Below are positions 8,000-16,138 of a stretch of DNA of 64,000 bases, one piece after another; the stretch's first letter is position 1; each line of letters opens with the position of its first letter. Below the pieces are notes generated by a model that worked only from the letters and a program-made list of their open reading frames with translations, was not told where the DNA came from and searched no databases. Location: positions 175,329 through 239,328 of the forward strand of contig NZ_KE387205.1 of NCBI RefSeq assembly GCF_000430725.1. The letters run 5' to 3'. The position numbers and the translations under genes are program-made. The DNA is from Azohydromonas australica DSM 1124 (lineage in GTDB: Bacteria; Pseudomonadota; Gammaproteobacteria; Burkholderiales; Burkholderiaceae_C).

Positions 8000-9286
8000 A
8001 TGTCCAAGGCAGTCCAGACAAACCAGCGCGAGGTGGCGGTGGAGGTGTTCCGCAAGCCTGCCGCGATCATTGCCATCGTCCCGGCCAACCGGCCGCTGAC
8101 GGTAACCGCGCGCAAGGCCTACAACGTCATGGGTCGCATGGCGCAGCGCGTCGGGGACACGGGCGATGCGGGCTATGCCGCACCGTTGAAATCCATCCTG
8201 AGGGGTCTCGGCGCCGACAGCAACGCGGCCGCGTCGCTCAAGCGCTACCTCGGCGAGATGATGACGACCAAGGTCGACTGGCGGCGGCTCTCGTTGGGGG
8301 ATGCGCCGCTGGACGGGGCGCCAGGAGAGGCCGGCGAGCGCCTGCTGATATTCACCCTGGTGTCGCAGGTGGAGCTCTACAAGGTCGGGCGCGACAACTG
8401 GGTGCGCTGGTGGTATCCGCCGGCCATACGGCAGCAGATGACGGATCCGGACCGCTGGGCGCAGATCAGCCTGGAGACGGTCGCGCGGCTGGGCACCTAC
8501 GCGGCGGTGGCGCTGTACGAGATCTGCGTGCGCTACAAGACCACGGGCCGCACCGCGCGCCAGCACTGGAGCTGGTGGGTTCCGGTGCTGCGCGGTAGCG
8601 ACCAGGCCAAGCAGCGCGAGTGGCGCAAGATCAAGAGCGAGTTGGTCGTGCCGGCCATCCGCGAGATCAACGAGATCAGCGAGATCGAGATCACGCTGGT
8701 CGAGCACAAGGAGCCCGACGGCGTGCACCTGCAGTTCGAGGTGCGTCCGCGTGAGCGGCGTCCGGCCGCCGCGGGAAGCGAGCAGCCGGTGGACGTGGCG
8801 CTGGTGACGCGGGCCCTGGGCCTGGGCCTGGCCGAGCGCGACGTCGACGCGCTGGAGGAGCGCTTCGGCGGCGAGGCGGTAGCGCACGCCCTGGAGCTGC
8901 TGGCGCGGCACCTGTCCGGCGGCACGCCAGTGCCGGACCGGCTCTCGCACCTGAAGTGGATCTTGCACGGCATCGCCGACAAGACGCCGCGCCGCCCGGC
9001 CGTGCCGGCCACGCCCGCCGAGGTGGCGTATGCGCCGCGCCTGCCGCTGCCAGCCGCGCTGGGGGAGCCGGCGGCGCCCTGGCAGAGCATCCAGGAGTTC
9101 GCCACGGTGTTCGAGGCGCTGCCGAAGGAAGCGCAAGGCCGCTGGCTGGACGAGCTGCGGCGCTGGGTCATCGAGCGCGGCGTGGCCACGCCGCTGATGG
9201 TGCGCCGCATCGACAGCGGCGACTGGCGCTCTCCCGTAGTGCTCGCCTGGCTGCAGCGGCTGTTCACCGAGCGCGGCGAGCCGTAG
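8000..9286 (+). CDS. Rep_3/RepB-type replication initiator protein
   Basis: A 428-residue protein with the two-winged-helix layout of plasmid initiators. The first domain (from about residue 15) contains VTARKAYNVMGRMAQ, and a region around residues 95-130 holds LLIFTLVSQVELYK. A segment around 145-190 contains ALYEICVRYKTTGRTARQHWSWW, followed by VVPAIREINEISEIEITLVEHKE, a hallmark of the Rep_3 superfamily second domain. About 180 C-terminal residues are an extension of unknown role. It should bind the repeats upstream and open the origin. The ATG at 8000 is chosen because homology begins just after it; a longer frame from 7919 runs into the repeats. It is divergent from parAB. Confidence 0.85.
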   Translation: MSKAVQTNQREVAVEVFRKPAAIIAIVPANRPLTVTARKAYNVMGRMAQRVGDTGDAGYAAPLKSILRGLGADSNAAASLKRYLGEMMTTKVDWRRLSLGDAPLDGAPGEAGERLLIFTLVSQVELYKVGRDNWVRWWYPPAIRQQMTDPDRWAQISLETVARLGTYAAVALYEICVRYKTTGRTARQHWSWWVPVLRGSDQAKQREWRKIKSELVVPAIREINEISEIEITLVEHKEPDGVHLQFEVRPRERRPAAAGSEQPVDVALVTRALGLGLAERDVDALEERFGGEAVAHALELLARHLSGGTPVPDRLSHLKWILHGIADKTPRRPAVPATPAEVAYAPRLPLPAALGEPAAPWQSIQEFATVFEALPKEAQGRWLDELRRWVIERGVATPLMVRRIDSGDWRSPVVLAWLQRLFTERGEP

Positions 9287-9360
9287 CGGCCGGCTGGCCG
9301 CACCGCGGCCCTCCCAGGCCGTCCCGAGTTGTCCACAACGCGCCCGCCGACTCCCGGTGA

Positions 9361-9491
9361 CCCGCCTTCGGACTCCCACTTTCCGCCCTCGGGTGTCCGC
9401 GACCCCACGCCCGCTGGCTCCCGCAGGGCACGCCTTCCGACTCCCGGATGCCTCGCCCGCTGACTCCCGACGCCACGCCTTCTGGCTCCCG
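9361..9491 (+). repeat. Direct iteron array, about six copies at 22-23 bp spacing
   Basis: Copies at 9361-9378, a degenerate one near 9383-9400, then 9406-9423, 9429-9446, 9452-9469 and 9474-9491. Representative copy: CACGCCTTCTGGCTCCCG. The start-to-start spacing of 22-23 bases puts sites on the same face of the helix. A half-copy in the opposite orientation (GGGAGTCAGAAG) follows directly. Confidence 0.8.
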
Positions 9492-9593
9492 GGTGGGAGT
9501 CAGAAGTTTCAGCAACGACAACCATTTGGCTCACTTGTCCACAGGGCCGAATCTTATTGAATCTCCCTGAATCCTTCTTGAATCGCCGAGAGG

Positions 9594-10169
9594 CGGGAGT
9601 CGGAAGGCGTGCCGCACTTCGAACGGCGTGGCGGCAGGCCCGCAAAAAGGCAGCCATCAGGAAACGGCCGGCCGGCCGGCCGATTTTCACGAAAGGCTGC
9701 ATGAGCCCGGTGCCGAAGACAGCAACACCCACCGGGAGCCGCAAGGCGCTTCGCCTTCGTCCGCTGACTCCCACCCGCATGCGAAGTCCGTACAGGGCAT
9801 CAGCGGGAAGCCAGAGCCTCAGCGCCAAATTTCCGTACCGCACCGTGTCGCTCGGGAAGATTCCTGCTTCTGGCATTTCATGAGCTGAGCCGCTTCGCAC
9901 CCTGCTTCGTCCCGCGCGAACGCTTCGACCTCCCCGGACGGCACTGCGCTCCGGGCCGGGAGTCCAAGGGCGTGCTTGATGGACGGCGGCTTCGGCCGGG
10001 AGCCAGCAGGCGTTAGCGAAGGGCAGGGCTCCAGAGCCTGGGAGCCCGCGGGTGTGCAGGCTGGCCTGCGCCAAGTGACCGAATGGCACGGGAGCCAGAA
10101 GGCGTGTCCGCGCACACGGCACGCGCCCGCCGGGAGTCAGAGGGCGTGCATCGGGAGTCAGCGGGCGAG
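9594..10169 (-). repeat. Inverted iteron copies (seven)
   Basis: Copies of CGGGAGTCAGAAGGCGTG type at 9594-9611, 9957-9974, 9997-10014, 10039-10056, 10089-10106, 10131-10148 and 10152-10169. From 9957 onward the spacing is 21, 40-42 or 50 bases, mostly about one or two repeat units. Confidence 0.75.
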
Positions 10170-10260
10170 CCAGCTCGCTTGCGGGCCGTGAAAGCGCTCC
10201 GGGACACTGCCCGCACGGCGCGGGCTGGAGCGTGGATGTTGGCTTCGGAACCGCTCCTGG

Positions 10261-10349
10261 CACGCCTTTCGGCTCCCGCCATCCGCGACACGGACGGCGC
10301 GGGGACGAAGCGCGAGGCCGGGCGAGGCCGCATCGCCTTCAGACTCCCA
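10261..10349 (+). repeat. Two direct iterons at the TrfA-like gene start
   Basis: CACGCCTTTCGGCTCCCG at 10261-10278 and ATCGCCTTCAGACTCCCA at 10332-10349. Being just ahead of the start codon at 10377, they could also serve as operators for autoregulation. Confidence 0.65.
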
Positions 10350-10376
10350 CCGTTGCCCGGCCACGCCTACACCGCC

Positions 10377-11231
10377 ATGCCCCAGGACCGCAGCTCCCCG
10401 CCGAACCCGCGCCTGCCGCTGCCCGTGCAGCCGACGCAACTGCCGTTGTGGCACGAGCGGGTGCGGGGCCTGCCCAATCCCATCGCACGCTTTTCGCTGT
10501 TCACGGTCGGCAACCAGAACGAGCCGCGCAGCTTCTACCGCGAGCACCGCACCATCCAGACGCTGGCCGGCTGGGTGCTGACGGTGCGGGGCGAGGAGCT
10601 GCGCCAGGACGACGAGGACGTGTTCCTGCAGCTCATCCACCTGGCACGCTGCCAGCCCCTGGGCGAGGCCGTGAGCTTCACTGCGTACTCCTTCCTCAAG
10701 GAGCTGGGCTGGAAGCGCAGTGTCGAGGGCTACAACCGGCTCAAGGCCAGCTTCGACCGGCTGCAGTTCACCAGCATCCGGCTCAGCTCCGATGCCACCA
10801 GCAGCGACGGCTTCTACCTCTACCAGGGCGCACTGGTGCGCAAGTTCATGGGCAAGTCGGCTGACAGCGACGAGCCCAAGTCCAAGTGGACGGTGTGGCT
10901 GGAGCCAGAAATCATCAAGCTCTTCGGGCCCAGCGCTTACACGCAGGTCTGGTGGGAGCAGCGGCTGCGGCTGCGCAGCGCGCTGGCCAAGTACCTGCAC
11001 AGCTACTTCTCCACCCACGAGGCCCCCTATCCGCTGAAGGTGGAGACGCTCAAGGGCCTCACCGGCTCGCGTGCCGCGCGGCTCACCGACTTCCGCAAGG
11101 CGCTGCGCGTGGCGCTGCAGCAGCTCGTCGCCGAGGGCTTCCTCGACGCCTGGACCATCGACGGCTCCGACATCGTCCACGTCACCCGCAGCACCCGGGG
11201 CAAGGCCGCCAAGGTGCTGCCCGCGGCCTGA
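10377..11231 (+). CDS. trfA: TrfA-like plasmid replication initiator
   Basis: A 284-residue protein of the TrfA family, the initiator of IncP-type plasmids, which binds iterons and recruits helicase. Typical features are an N-terminal segment with RGLPNPIARFSLFTVGN, the LVRKFMGKS and KWTVWLEPEIIKLFG segments, and a C-terminal winged-helix part with LRSALAKYLHSYFSTH. A longer frame from 10083 would translate the iterons, so the ATG at 10377, just after the last iteron, is preferred. It is co-oriented with the Rep_3-type gene, so this replicon has two unrelated initiators. A terminator follows at 11255-11296. Confidence 0.85.
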   Translation: MPQDRSSPPNPRLPLPVQPTQLPLWHERVRGLPNPIARFSLFTVGNQNEPRSFYREHRTIQTLAGWVLTVRGEELRQDDEDVFLQLIHLARCQPLGEAVSFTAYSFLKELGWKRSVEGYNRLKASFDRLQFTSIRLSSDATSSDGFYLYQGALVRKFMGKSADSDEPKSKWTVWLEPEIIKLFGPSAYTQVWWEQRLRLRSALAKYLHSYFSTHEAPYPLKVETLKGLTGSRAARLTDFRKALRVALQQLVAEGFLDAWTIDGSDIVHVTRSTRGKAAKVLPAA

Positions 11232-11254
11232 ACGCCCGGCATGGACTGGCTCTG

Positions 11255-11296
11255 AGCCCGCCATCCCATGCGCGCTATGGTGGCGGGTTTTGCTTT
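11255..11296 (+). terminator. Terminator after the TrfA-like gene
   Basis: GCCCGCCAT and its imperfect complement ATGGTGGCGGGT form a stem around a 12-base loop, followed by TTTTGCTTTT. It lies 25 bases past the stop codon. Confidence 0.75.
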
Positions 11297-11320
11297 TCGG
11301 ACCTTCGTCAGCGCCCCGCC

Positions 11321-12193
11321 ATGCCCCATCTCATCGTCGTCACCGTCCTGTGGGCGTTTTCCTTCAGCCTGATCGGCCAGTACCTGGCCGGAAAGGTGGA
11401 CAGCGATTTCGCCGTGCTGATGCGCGTGGCCATTGCCGCCGCCGTGTTCGTGCCCTTCACCGTCTGGCGCGGCCTGCCGCGGCGGCTGGTCGGCGGCTTC
11501 TGGCTCGCCGGCGCGCTGCAGTTCGGCGTCACGTACCTGTGCCTCTACCGCAGCTTCAACGTGCTGACGGTGCCGGAGGTGCTGCTGTTCACGGTGCTCA
11601 CGCCGATCTACGTCACGCTGATCGACGATGCGCTGGAAGGCCGCTTCAACCGCCGCGCCCTGCTGGCCGCGGCGGTGGCCGTGGGCGGCGGCACCATCAT
11701 CCGCTTCCACCGGCTGGAGGGCAGCTACCTGCTGGGCTTCTTGCTGCTGCAGCTGGCCAACGCCACCTTCGCCGCCGGCCAGATCCTGTGCCGCCACCTG
11801 CTGGCGCGCCACCGCACCGAGGTGCCGCTGCACCGCTTCTTCGGCCACTTCTTCCTGGGCGCGCTGGTGCTGGCGCTGCCGTCGTTCGTGCTGTTCGGCG
11901 ATTGGGCCAAGCTGCCGCAGACGCCCGTGCAGTGGGGCGTGCTGGCCTGGATGGGCCTGTTCGCCACCGCGCTGGGCATGTACTGGTGGGTGCTGGGCAG
12001 CACGCGCGTGGATGCCGGCACGCTGGCCGTGATGAACGAGCTGCACGTGCCCGCCGGGCTGGTGGTGAACCTGCTGATCTGGAACCGCGACGCCGACCTG
12101 CCGCGCCTGGCCGCCGGCGGCGCGGTGATCCTGGCTTCGCTGCTCATCAACCGCTGGGGGCGCCAGCCGGGGGCGCTGGGGCTGAGCCGGTAA
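11321..12193 (+). CDS. EamA-family (DMT superfamily) permease
   Basis: A 290-residue inner-membrane protein with about ten hydrophobic segments in two EamA repeats. The start MPHLIVVTVLWAFSFSLIGQYL and the SFNVLTVPEVLLFTVLTPIYVTL segment are typical of carboxylate/amino acid/amine exporters in this superfamily. The substrate is unknown. The ATG at 11321 is chosen because the first membrane helix starts right there, although the frame is open further upstream. It is convergent with the amine dehydrogenase operon, separated by only 6 bases. Confidence 0.8.
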   Translation: MPHLIVVTVLWAFSFSLIGQYLAGKVDSDFAVLMRVAIAAAVFVPFTVWRGLPRRLVGGFWLAGALQFGVTYLCLYRSFNVLTVPEVLLFTVLTPIYVTLIDDALEGRFNRRALLAAAVAVGGGTIIRFHRLEGSYLLGFLLLQLANATFAAGQILCRHLLARHRTEVPLHRFFGHFFLGALVLALPSFVLFGDWAKLPQTPVQWGVLAWMGLFATALGMYWWVLGSTRVDAGTLAVMNELHVPAGLVVNLLIWNRDADLPRLAAGGAVILASLLINRWGRQPGALGLSR

Positions 12194-12199
12194 GTGCGC

Positions 12200-12676
12200 T
12201 CAGGGCTCGATCGCGATGCCGGCCGCGTGCCCCGAGTCGATCAGCTGCTGCCGCCGCGCCCCCACGTCGGACGGGCGCGAGCCGCGCAGCCGCGCGATCT
12301 CCTCGCCGTCGTAGGGCCGCAGCCCGGCCGGCAGGGTGCTCTCGCTCACGCGCGGCAGCAGCCAGTTCATCAGCTCGGCCACGTCCCGGTCCGACAGCGG
12401 CGTGTTCATCACGCCCGGGACCTGGACGATGAACTCCCGTCCGCCAGGCACCTGGAGAAAGCGGCCCAGCGTGCCCTTCATCGAGGGCACGCCCTTGGCG
12501 GGCGCGCCCGCACCGTCGATGCCGTGGCAGCCGACGCAGTGATGCAGGTAGTTCAGCTGCGCCCGCGCCGGCCTGGTGTCCGCAGCGGCCGTGCCGGCCC
12601 ACAGGGCCAGGCCGAGGGCCAGCAGCTTCACGACCGGCCCCACCGGCTGCCGCGACACAACGGTGCGCCGGCTCAT
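12200..12676 (-). CDS. Mono-haem c-type cytochrome, last gene of the amine dehydrogenase operon
   Basis: A 158-residue protein with an N-terminal signal/anchor (VVKLLALGLALWAGTAAA) and one haem-binding CVGCH motif. A methionine in the later VPGVMNTPLSD segment is a possible axial ligand. It should be a periplasmic electron carrier. Its start overlaps the stop of the upstream cytochrome gene (ATGA), so it is part of the mau-type operon and may pass electrons from the quinoprotein to the respiratory chain. The exact partner is inferred. Confidence 0.85.
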   Translation of the reverse strand: MSRRTVVSRQPVGPVVKLLALGLALWAGTAAADTRPARAQLNYLHHCVGCHGIDGAGAPAKGVPSMKGTLGRFLQVPGGREFIVQVPGVMNTPLSDRDVAELMNWLLPRVSESTLPAGLRPYDGEEIARLRGSRPSDVGARRQQLIDSGHAAGIAIEP

Positions 12677-13134
12677 TTGGGCAGCTGCTCGCGGAGCTCG
12701 CGCAGCTCCTTGTGCGTGGGCTTGGACGAGCGCGCCTTGGCGAACTCCTCGACAGTAAAGGGCGCGGCAGCGCTGCCGTTGAGCTCCTTGGCCACGTAGC
12801 TCGCCACCGCGGCCAGCTGCTCGTCGGACAGGGCGGCCTGCGAGGGCATCGCGCCCATGAAAGTCTGGCCCTGCGACACGATGCGCCCGCTCAAGCCCTG
12901 CAGCAGCACCTGGCTGATGTAGCGCCGGCCGTCCTCGCTGTCCGCGTGCTTGCCCAGCGTGCCGGCCAGCGCCGGGGCCAGCCCCGGCGTGCCCTGGCCC
13001 GCACTGTTGTGGCAGGCCGCGCAGGTGTTCTGGAACACCGTGCGCCCGGCAGCGGCATCCGCCTGCTGCGCCGAGGCCTGGAAGGCGCAGGCGGCCAGCG
13101 CCAGCAGCGCGGCGACTCGATGCGGGGCTTTCAT
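12673..13134 (-). CDS. Mono-haem c-type cytochrome in the amine dehydrogenase operon
   Basis: A 153-residue protein with a cleavable signal peptide ending near QASAQ, one CAACH haem site and a class I cytochrome c pattern (MPSQAALSDEQLAAVASYVAKEL). Its start overlaps the stop of mauA by one base, so it is translationally coupled to the small subunit. No amicyanin or mauG gene is present, so this cytochrome is a good candidate for electron acceptor of the amine dehydrogenase, though that is inference. A longer open frame upstream is only the mauA overlap. Confidence 0.87.
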   Translation of the reverse strand: MKAPHRVAALLALAACAFQASAQQADAAAGRTVFQNTCAACHNSAGQGTPGLAPALAGTLGKHADSEDGRRYISQVLLQGLSGRIVSQGQTFMGAMPSQAALSDEQLAAVASYVAKELNGSAAAPFTVEEFAKARSSKPTHKELRELREQLPK

Positions 13135-13691
13135 CACGAGGCTCCTTCGGCGACGCCGACGATGACGGACACGGTGCAGTGGTAGACCGAGCTGTCGTTG
13201 GCCATGCACCAGTTCACGTCGTTGTGCACGCCCAGCCGGTAGCCGGGCCGGTCGCCGTGGTTGGTGTTGCAGAAGCAGCGTCCGCAGGGCGTGCGGCCGC
13301 AACAGTCGGTGTAGCTCACCAGGTAGTCCTTGCCGTCGGCCGGATTGCGGCAGGTGCCGACCCAGGCCACCTTCGACGCCGTGCTGCCGGGCGGGCAGGT
13401 GGTGGCGCTGCCGCCGCAGCAGGAGCACAGGAAGCCGTCCACCGAGCAGTAGCGCCAGTAGTCGCAGTCGGTGTCGGTGGGCGCGCCCTTGTGCGCTGCG
13501 CCGCCGCCGCCATGGCCGCCGGCCGCGTGGGCCTGGGAGGTTCGGTCGAAGGGCAGCACGGGCAGCGTGAAGGCTGAGGCCACCATCAGCTTGCTCAGGC
13601 CCACCAGCAGGCTGCGGCGCGAGGTCTGCTGCGCCAGGCGGCGGCTGCGCCGCTCTGCGAAGCCGTCGAGGAAGGAGAACAGCGACTTCAT
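13134..13691 (-). CDS. mauA: Amine dehydrogenase small (TTQ) subunit
   Basis: A 185-residue small subunit of a tryptophan-tryptophylquinone amine dehydrogenase, which oxidises primary amines to aldehydes in the periplasm. The cysteine-rich core is complete. The two tryptophans that make TTQ are W110 (VAWVGTC) and W161 (DVNWCMAN), 51 residues apart as in the Paracoccus enzyme (Trp57/Trp108). The acidic residues matching Asp32 and Asp76 are D85 and D129. A long N-terminal leader with an RR motif (TSRRSLLVGLSK) precedes the mature part, as usual for this subunit. Neighbouring genes point to an aromatic amine substrate rather than methylamine. Confidence 0.93.
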   Translation of the reverse strand: MKSLFSFLDGFAERRSRRLAQQTSRRSLLVGLSKLMVASAFTLPVLPFDRTSQAHAAGGHGGGGAAHKGAPTDTDCDYWRYCSVDGFLCSCCGGSATTCPPGSTASKVAWVGTCRNPADGKDYLVSYTDCCGRTPCGRCFCNTNHGDRPGYRLGVHNDVNWCMANDSSVYHCTVSVIVGVAEGAS

Positions 13692-14293
13692 GCTTGCTCC
13701 TTCGCCAGGCGCGGCGCCAGGTAGTCCTGCACCGAGGCCACGCCCAGGTCGCGCGCGGCGAAGAGGCTGTCGAGCTGCTCGCGCGAGTTCACCAGGCCCT
13801 TGGCCTGCACGCGGCCCTTCTCGTCGATCAGCACCGCATAGGGCAGCTTGCTCACGCGAAAGCGCATGCCCAGCTCGGCCGACAGCAGGTACGGATAGGC
13901 CATCAGGTCCACACGCTGGCGGAACTCCATGTGCTCCGGCGCCTCGCCGTCGGAGGCCAGCACCAGGCTCAGCCACTGGGACTCGGCCGCGCTGATGGAC
14001 TTGAGGATCGGCAGCAGCTTCTTGCACACCGGGCAGGTGGGCGACAGGAAGAACAGCAGCGTGCTGCGCGCGCCGGGCACGCCCAGCTGCACGTTGCGGC
14101 CGTCCAGCGAGGGCAGGTCGAAGACTGGGGCGGCTTCGCCCACCTTCGGGCCGCTGTCCATCATCAGCGCGCCCATCGGCGCCACGCGCTCGTACAGGAT
14201 GCCGATCTGGCGCGACAGCGCGATCACAGCCACCAGCAGGGCCAGCACGGCCAGCCACAGCAGGATGTTGGAGATCAGAAGGGCTTCGTTCAC
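13688..14293 (-). CDS. mauD: Methylamine utilisation protein MauD (thioredoxin-like)
   Basis: A 201-residue membrane-anchored thioredoxin-fold protein. It has one N-terminal transmembrane helix (ILLWLAVLALLVAVIAL), a redox motif CPVCKK in FFLSPTCPVCKK, and a C-terminal domain typical of MauD. MauD is needed for forming the six disulfides of the small subunit. The start is a GTG at 14293 that overlaps the mauE stop, and its end overlaps the mauA start, so expression is tightly coupled. Confidence 0.9.
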   Translation of the reverse strand: MNEALLISNILLWLAVLALLVAVIALSRQIGILYERVAPMGALMMDSGPKVGEAAPVFDLPSLDGRNVQLGVPGARSTLLFFLSPTCPVCKKLLPILKSISAAESQWLSLVLASDGEAPEHMEFRQRVDLMAYPYLLSAELGMRFRVSKLPYAVLIDEKGRVQAKGLVNSREQLDSLFAARDLGVASVQDYLAPRLAKEQA

Positions 14294-14847
14294 GGTGCGT
14301 TCCTCAGGGCGATCAGTCGGGGGTGGTTGCTCAGCAGCTGGTTCGTGACCAGGTACAGGCCGAGCAGGAAGAGGGTGGCGAAGGCGGTGGCCACCAGGTC
14401 CAGCCAGACAGTGGCGCGCGACTGCGCGGGCATCAGGGCCAGCAGCGCCAAAAGGCCCAAGCCGGCATTGCGCGCCACCAGGCCGCGGCTCAGCGGCACG
14501 TGCTCGCTGCCGCCGCAACCGCAGTCGATGCGCTCGCGGCCGCGCCGCAGGTTGATGGCGACGGCGCCGGTGACCAGCGCCAGCAGCGCCAGCGCGAGCA
14601 GGGCGCCCGCGCCGCGGCTGGCCGCGGGCAGCAGCAGCGCGCCGGCGAGCAATTCCAGCAGCGGCAGCAGCAGCGCCATCGGCGCCAGCATCACGCGCGG
14701 CAGCAGGCGGTAGTTGTCCAGCGCCTCGCGGAACAGCGCCGGGTCGCGCAGCTTGGGCAGCGCGCCCAGCAGCAGCACCGCGCCCAGCGCCGCCGCCGCG
14801 GCATGGCCCAGCACCGGATCGAGCGCGAAGGAGGGCAGGGCGCTCAT
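14290..14847 (-). CDS. mauE: Methylamine utilisation protein MauE
   Basis: A 185-residue integral membrane protein with about four to five hydrophobic helices and a conserved cysteine cluster CGCGG after GRERIDC. MauE works with MauD in maturation or export of the amine dehydrogenase small subunit. It lies between the large-subunit gene and mauD with overlaps on both sides, giving the standard B-E-D-A order. Confidence 0.9.
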   Translation of the reverse strand: MSALPSFALDPVLGHAAAAALGAVLLLGALPKLRDPALFREALDNYRLLPRVMLAPMALLLPLLELLAGALLLPAASRGAGALLALALLALVTGAVAINLRRGRERIDCGCGGSEHVPLSRGLVARNAGLGLLALLALMPAQSRATVWLDLVATAFATLFLLGLYLVTNQLLSNHPRLIALRNAP

Positions 14848-16028
14848 CAGTGCGTCTCCAGGTAGACCGGCGTCTCGCCCATGGGCGCGGACACGATCAG
14901 CGGCTTCTTGAGCCGGCTGTCGTCGCGAACGTCGTAGGCCACGATGCTGTTGTCCGCGCCGCTGAGCAGGAACAGCCGCGGCGTCTCGGTGCGCGCCACC
15001 GTCATCGAGATGGCGGTGTGGCCCGGCATGCGCGCCACGCGCTGCTTGCGGTTCAGGTCGAACACCCAGACTTCCTTGGCCGGGTTCTTGTGGCTGCCTT
15101 CCGCCGCACCCTCGTGCATGGCGACGAACAGCCGGCCGCGGCGCGGCTCGACGGCGAAGAACTGGTAGCCGCCCGGGCGCCAGCCGCGCTTGGCGCTGGC
15201 CGCGTCCAGCAGGCTCCAGGGCTGCTCGAAGCGCGGCTCGGTGCCGGCGAGCTCGATGCCGTGCACCTTGCCCGCGTAGGAGACGAAGGTTGCCCGGTCA
15301 TCCAGCATCTCGTAGTGCATGAACACCGGGTCCACGTCCGGGTCGAAGAACTTCGCGCTGCGCGCGCTGGTGGCGTTGGCGCCGGTGGCATCCAGGTCGA
15401 AGGTCATGAGCGTGCCGTCGCCGCACACGGTGGAGAAGCGTGTGGCGGGCGCGCGCCAGGGCAGCACGCCCCAGCAGCCGGGGTTGGCGATCTCGCCCAC
15501 GGCCTTGCGCTGCTGCAGGTCCACCACCGTCACCGACGTGGCCGGCGTGGCGTTCTGCACCAGCAGGAAGCGGTTGTCGCTGGTGGTCTGCAGCAGCGCC
15601 TTGATCTGCAGGCCCTGCGCGTGCTTGGCCGGGATCTCGATCTCGTGCTTGAAGCTGAGGTCGTCGGTGTTGTAGACCTCCACCACGTCGGTGCGCGTGC
15701 CGCGCTGCAGCCGGCTGTGGTAGGTGGTGGCGACGTAAAGCTCCTTGCGGTCGCGCGACAGCACGGTCGAGGCCGAGAAGCCCGCGCCGGTCAGGCCCAG
15801 GTAGCGCATGCGTGAGCCGTCGATGACGTGCACGCGGCCGTCCACCAGGTGCGGCATGACCGGGTCGGTCAGGTAGATGCGGTAGGGGTCGGCCGCGGCC
15901 AGCGGCTCCATCGTGAGCGTCTCGACGGGCAGCTCACCGTGTGCCGTGCCCAGACCGCCCACTGCGAAGGCCAGCATCGCTGCCTTGCAAGCGTTGGTGC
16001 GGGACCACCGCACCAGTGAATGAACCAT
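14847..16028 (-). CDS. mauB: Amine dehydrogenase large subunit
   Basis: A 393-residue periplasmic beta-propeller subunit with an N-terminal signal peptide ending near GTAHG. The family pattern is visible in YRIYLTDPVMPHLVDGRVHVIDG, FMHYEMLDDRATFVSYAGKVHGIEL and GSHKNPAKEVWVFDLNRKQRVARMPGH. It pairs with the TTQ small subunit as an A2B2 enzyme. First gene of the operon; the 110 bases before it should contain the promoter. It is slightly short compared with aromatic and methylamine dehydrogenase large subunits (about 400 residues mature), within family variation. Specificity cannot be read directly. Confidence 0.9.
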   Translation of the reverse strand: MVHSLVRWSRTNACKAAMLAFAVGGLGTAHGELPVETLTMEPLAAADPYRIYLTDPVMPHLVDGRVHVIDGSRMRYLGLTGAGFSASTVLSRDRKELYVATTYHSRLQRGTRTDVVEVYNTDDLSFKHEIEIPAKHAQGLQIKALLQTTSDNRFLLVQNATPATSVTVVDLQQRKAVGEIANPGCWGVLPWRAPATRFSTVCGDGTLMTFDLDATGANATSARSAKFFDPDVDPVFMHYEMLDDRATFVSYAGKVHGIELAGTEPRFEQPWSLLDAASAKRGWRPGGYQFFAVEPRRGRLFVAMHEGAAEGSHKNPAKEVWVFDLNRKQRVARMPGHTAISMTVARTETPRLFLLSGADNSIVAYDVRDDSRLKKPLIVSAPMGETPVYLETH

Positions 16029-16138
16029 GGAGACTCCATCTCGCAGACGTCCCTGTCTGCACGATGAAATCCTAGGGAGGGGTCTCCAAATGCCTTATCC
16101 GAATCCTGCAAACATGAGCGCCACGTGACGCGCGGTGC

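Larger units (their letters stand above)
9287..10376. other. Putative iteron origin (oriV-like) upstream of the TrfA-like gene
   Basis: About 1.1 kb without a convincing gene. It carries at least fourteen copies of an 18-bp motif with consensus CACGCCTTCTGACTCCCG. Five good copies and one degenerate copy form a direct array at 9361-9491 with 22-23 base spacing; seven inverted copies lie at 9594-10169 and two direct copies at 10261-10349. Between the arrays is an AT-richer segment with three GAATC repeats (about 9558-9586). Two DnaA-box-like TTGTCCACA sequences occur at 9329-9337 and 9535-9543. The 22-base spacing is the one known for RK2 iterons bound by TrfA, and a TrfA-family gene starts 28 bases after the last copy. 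Confidence 0.75.

Noticed and set aside
9357..10350. CRISPR array
   Set aside because: The repeats are short, variable, in both orientations and unevenly spaced, with no uniform spacers and no cas genes; they fit iterons.
10083..10376. N-terminal extension of the TrfA-like frame
   Set aside because: It would translate through several iterons and has no family similarity; the ATG at 10377 fits better.
12673..13428. A 251-residue cytochrome reading upstream into mauA
   Set aside because: The upstream part is a shifted frame of mauA; the real start, at 13134, has a signal peptide directly after it.
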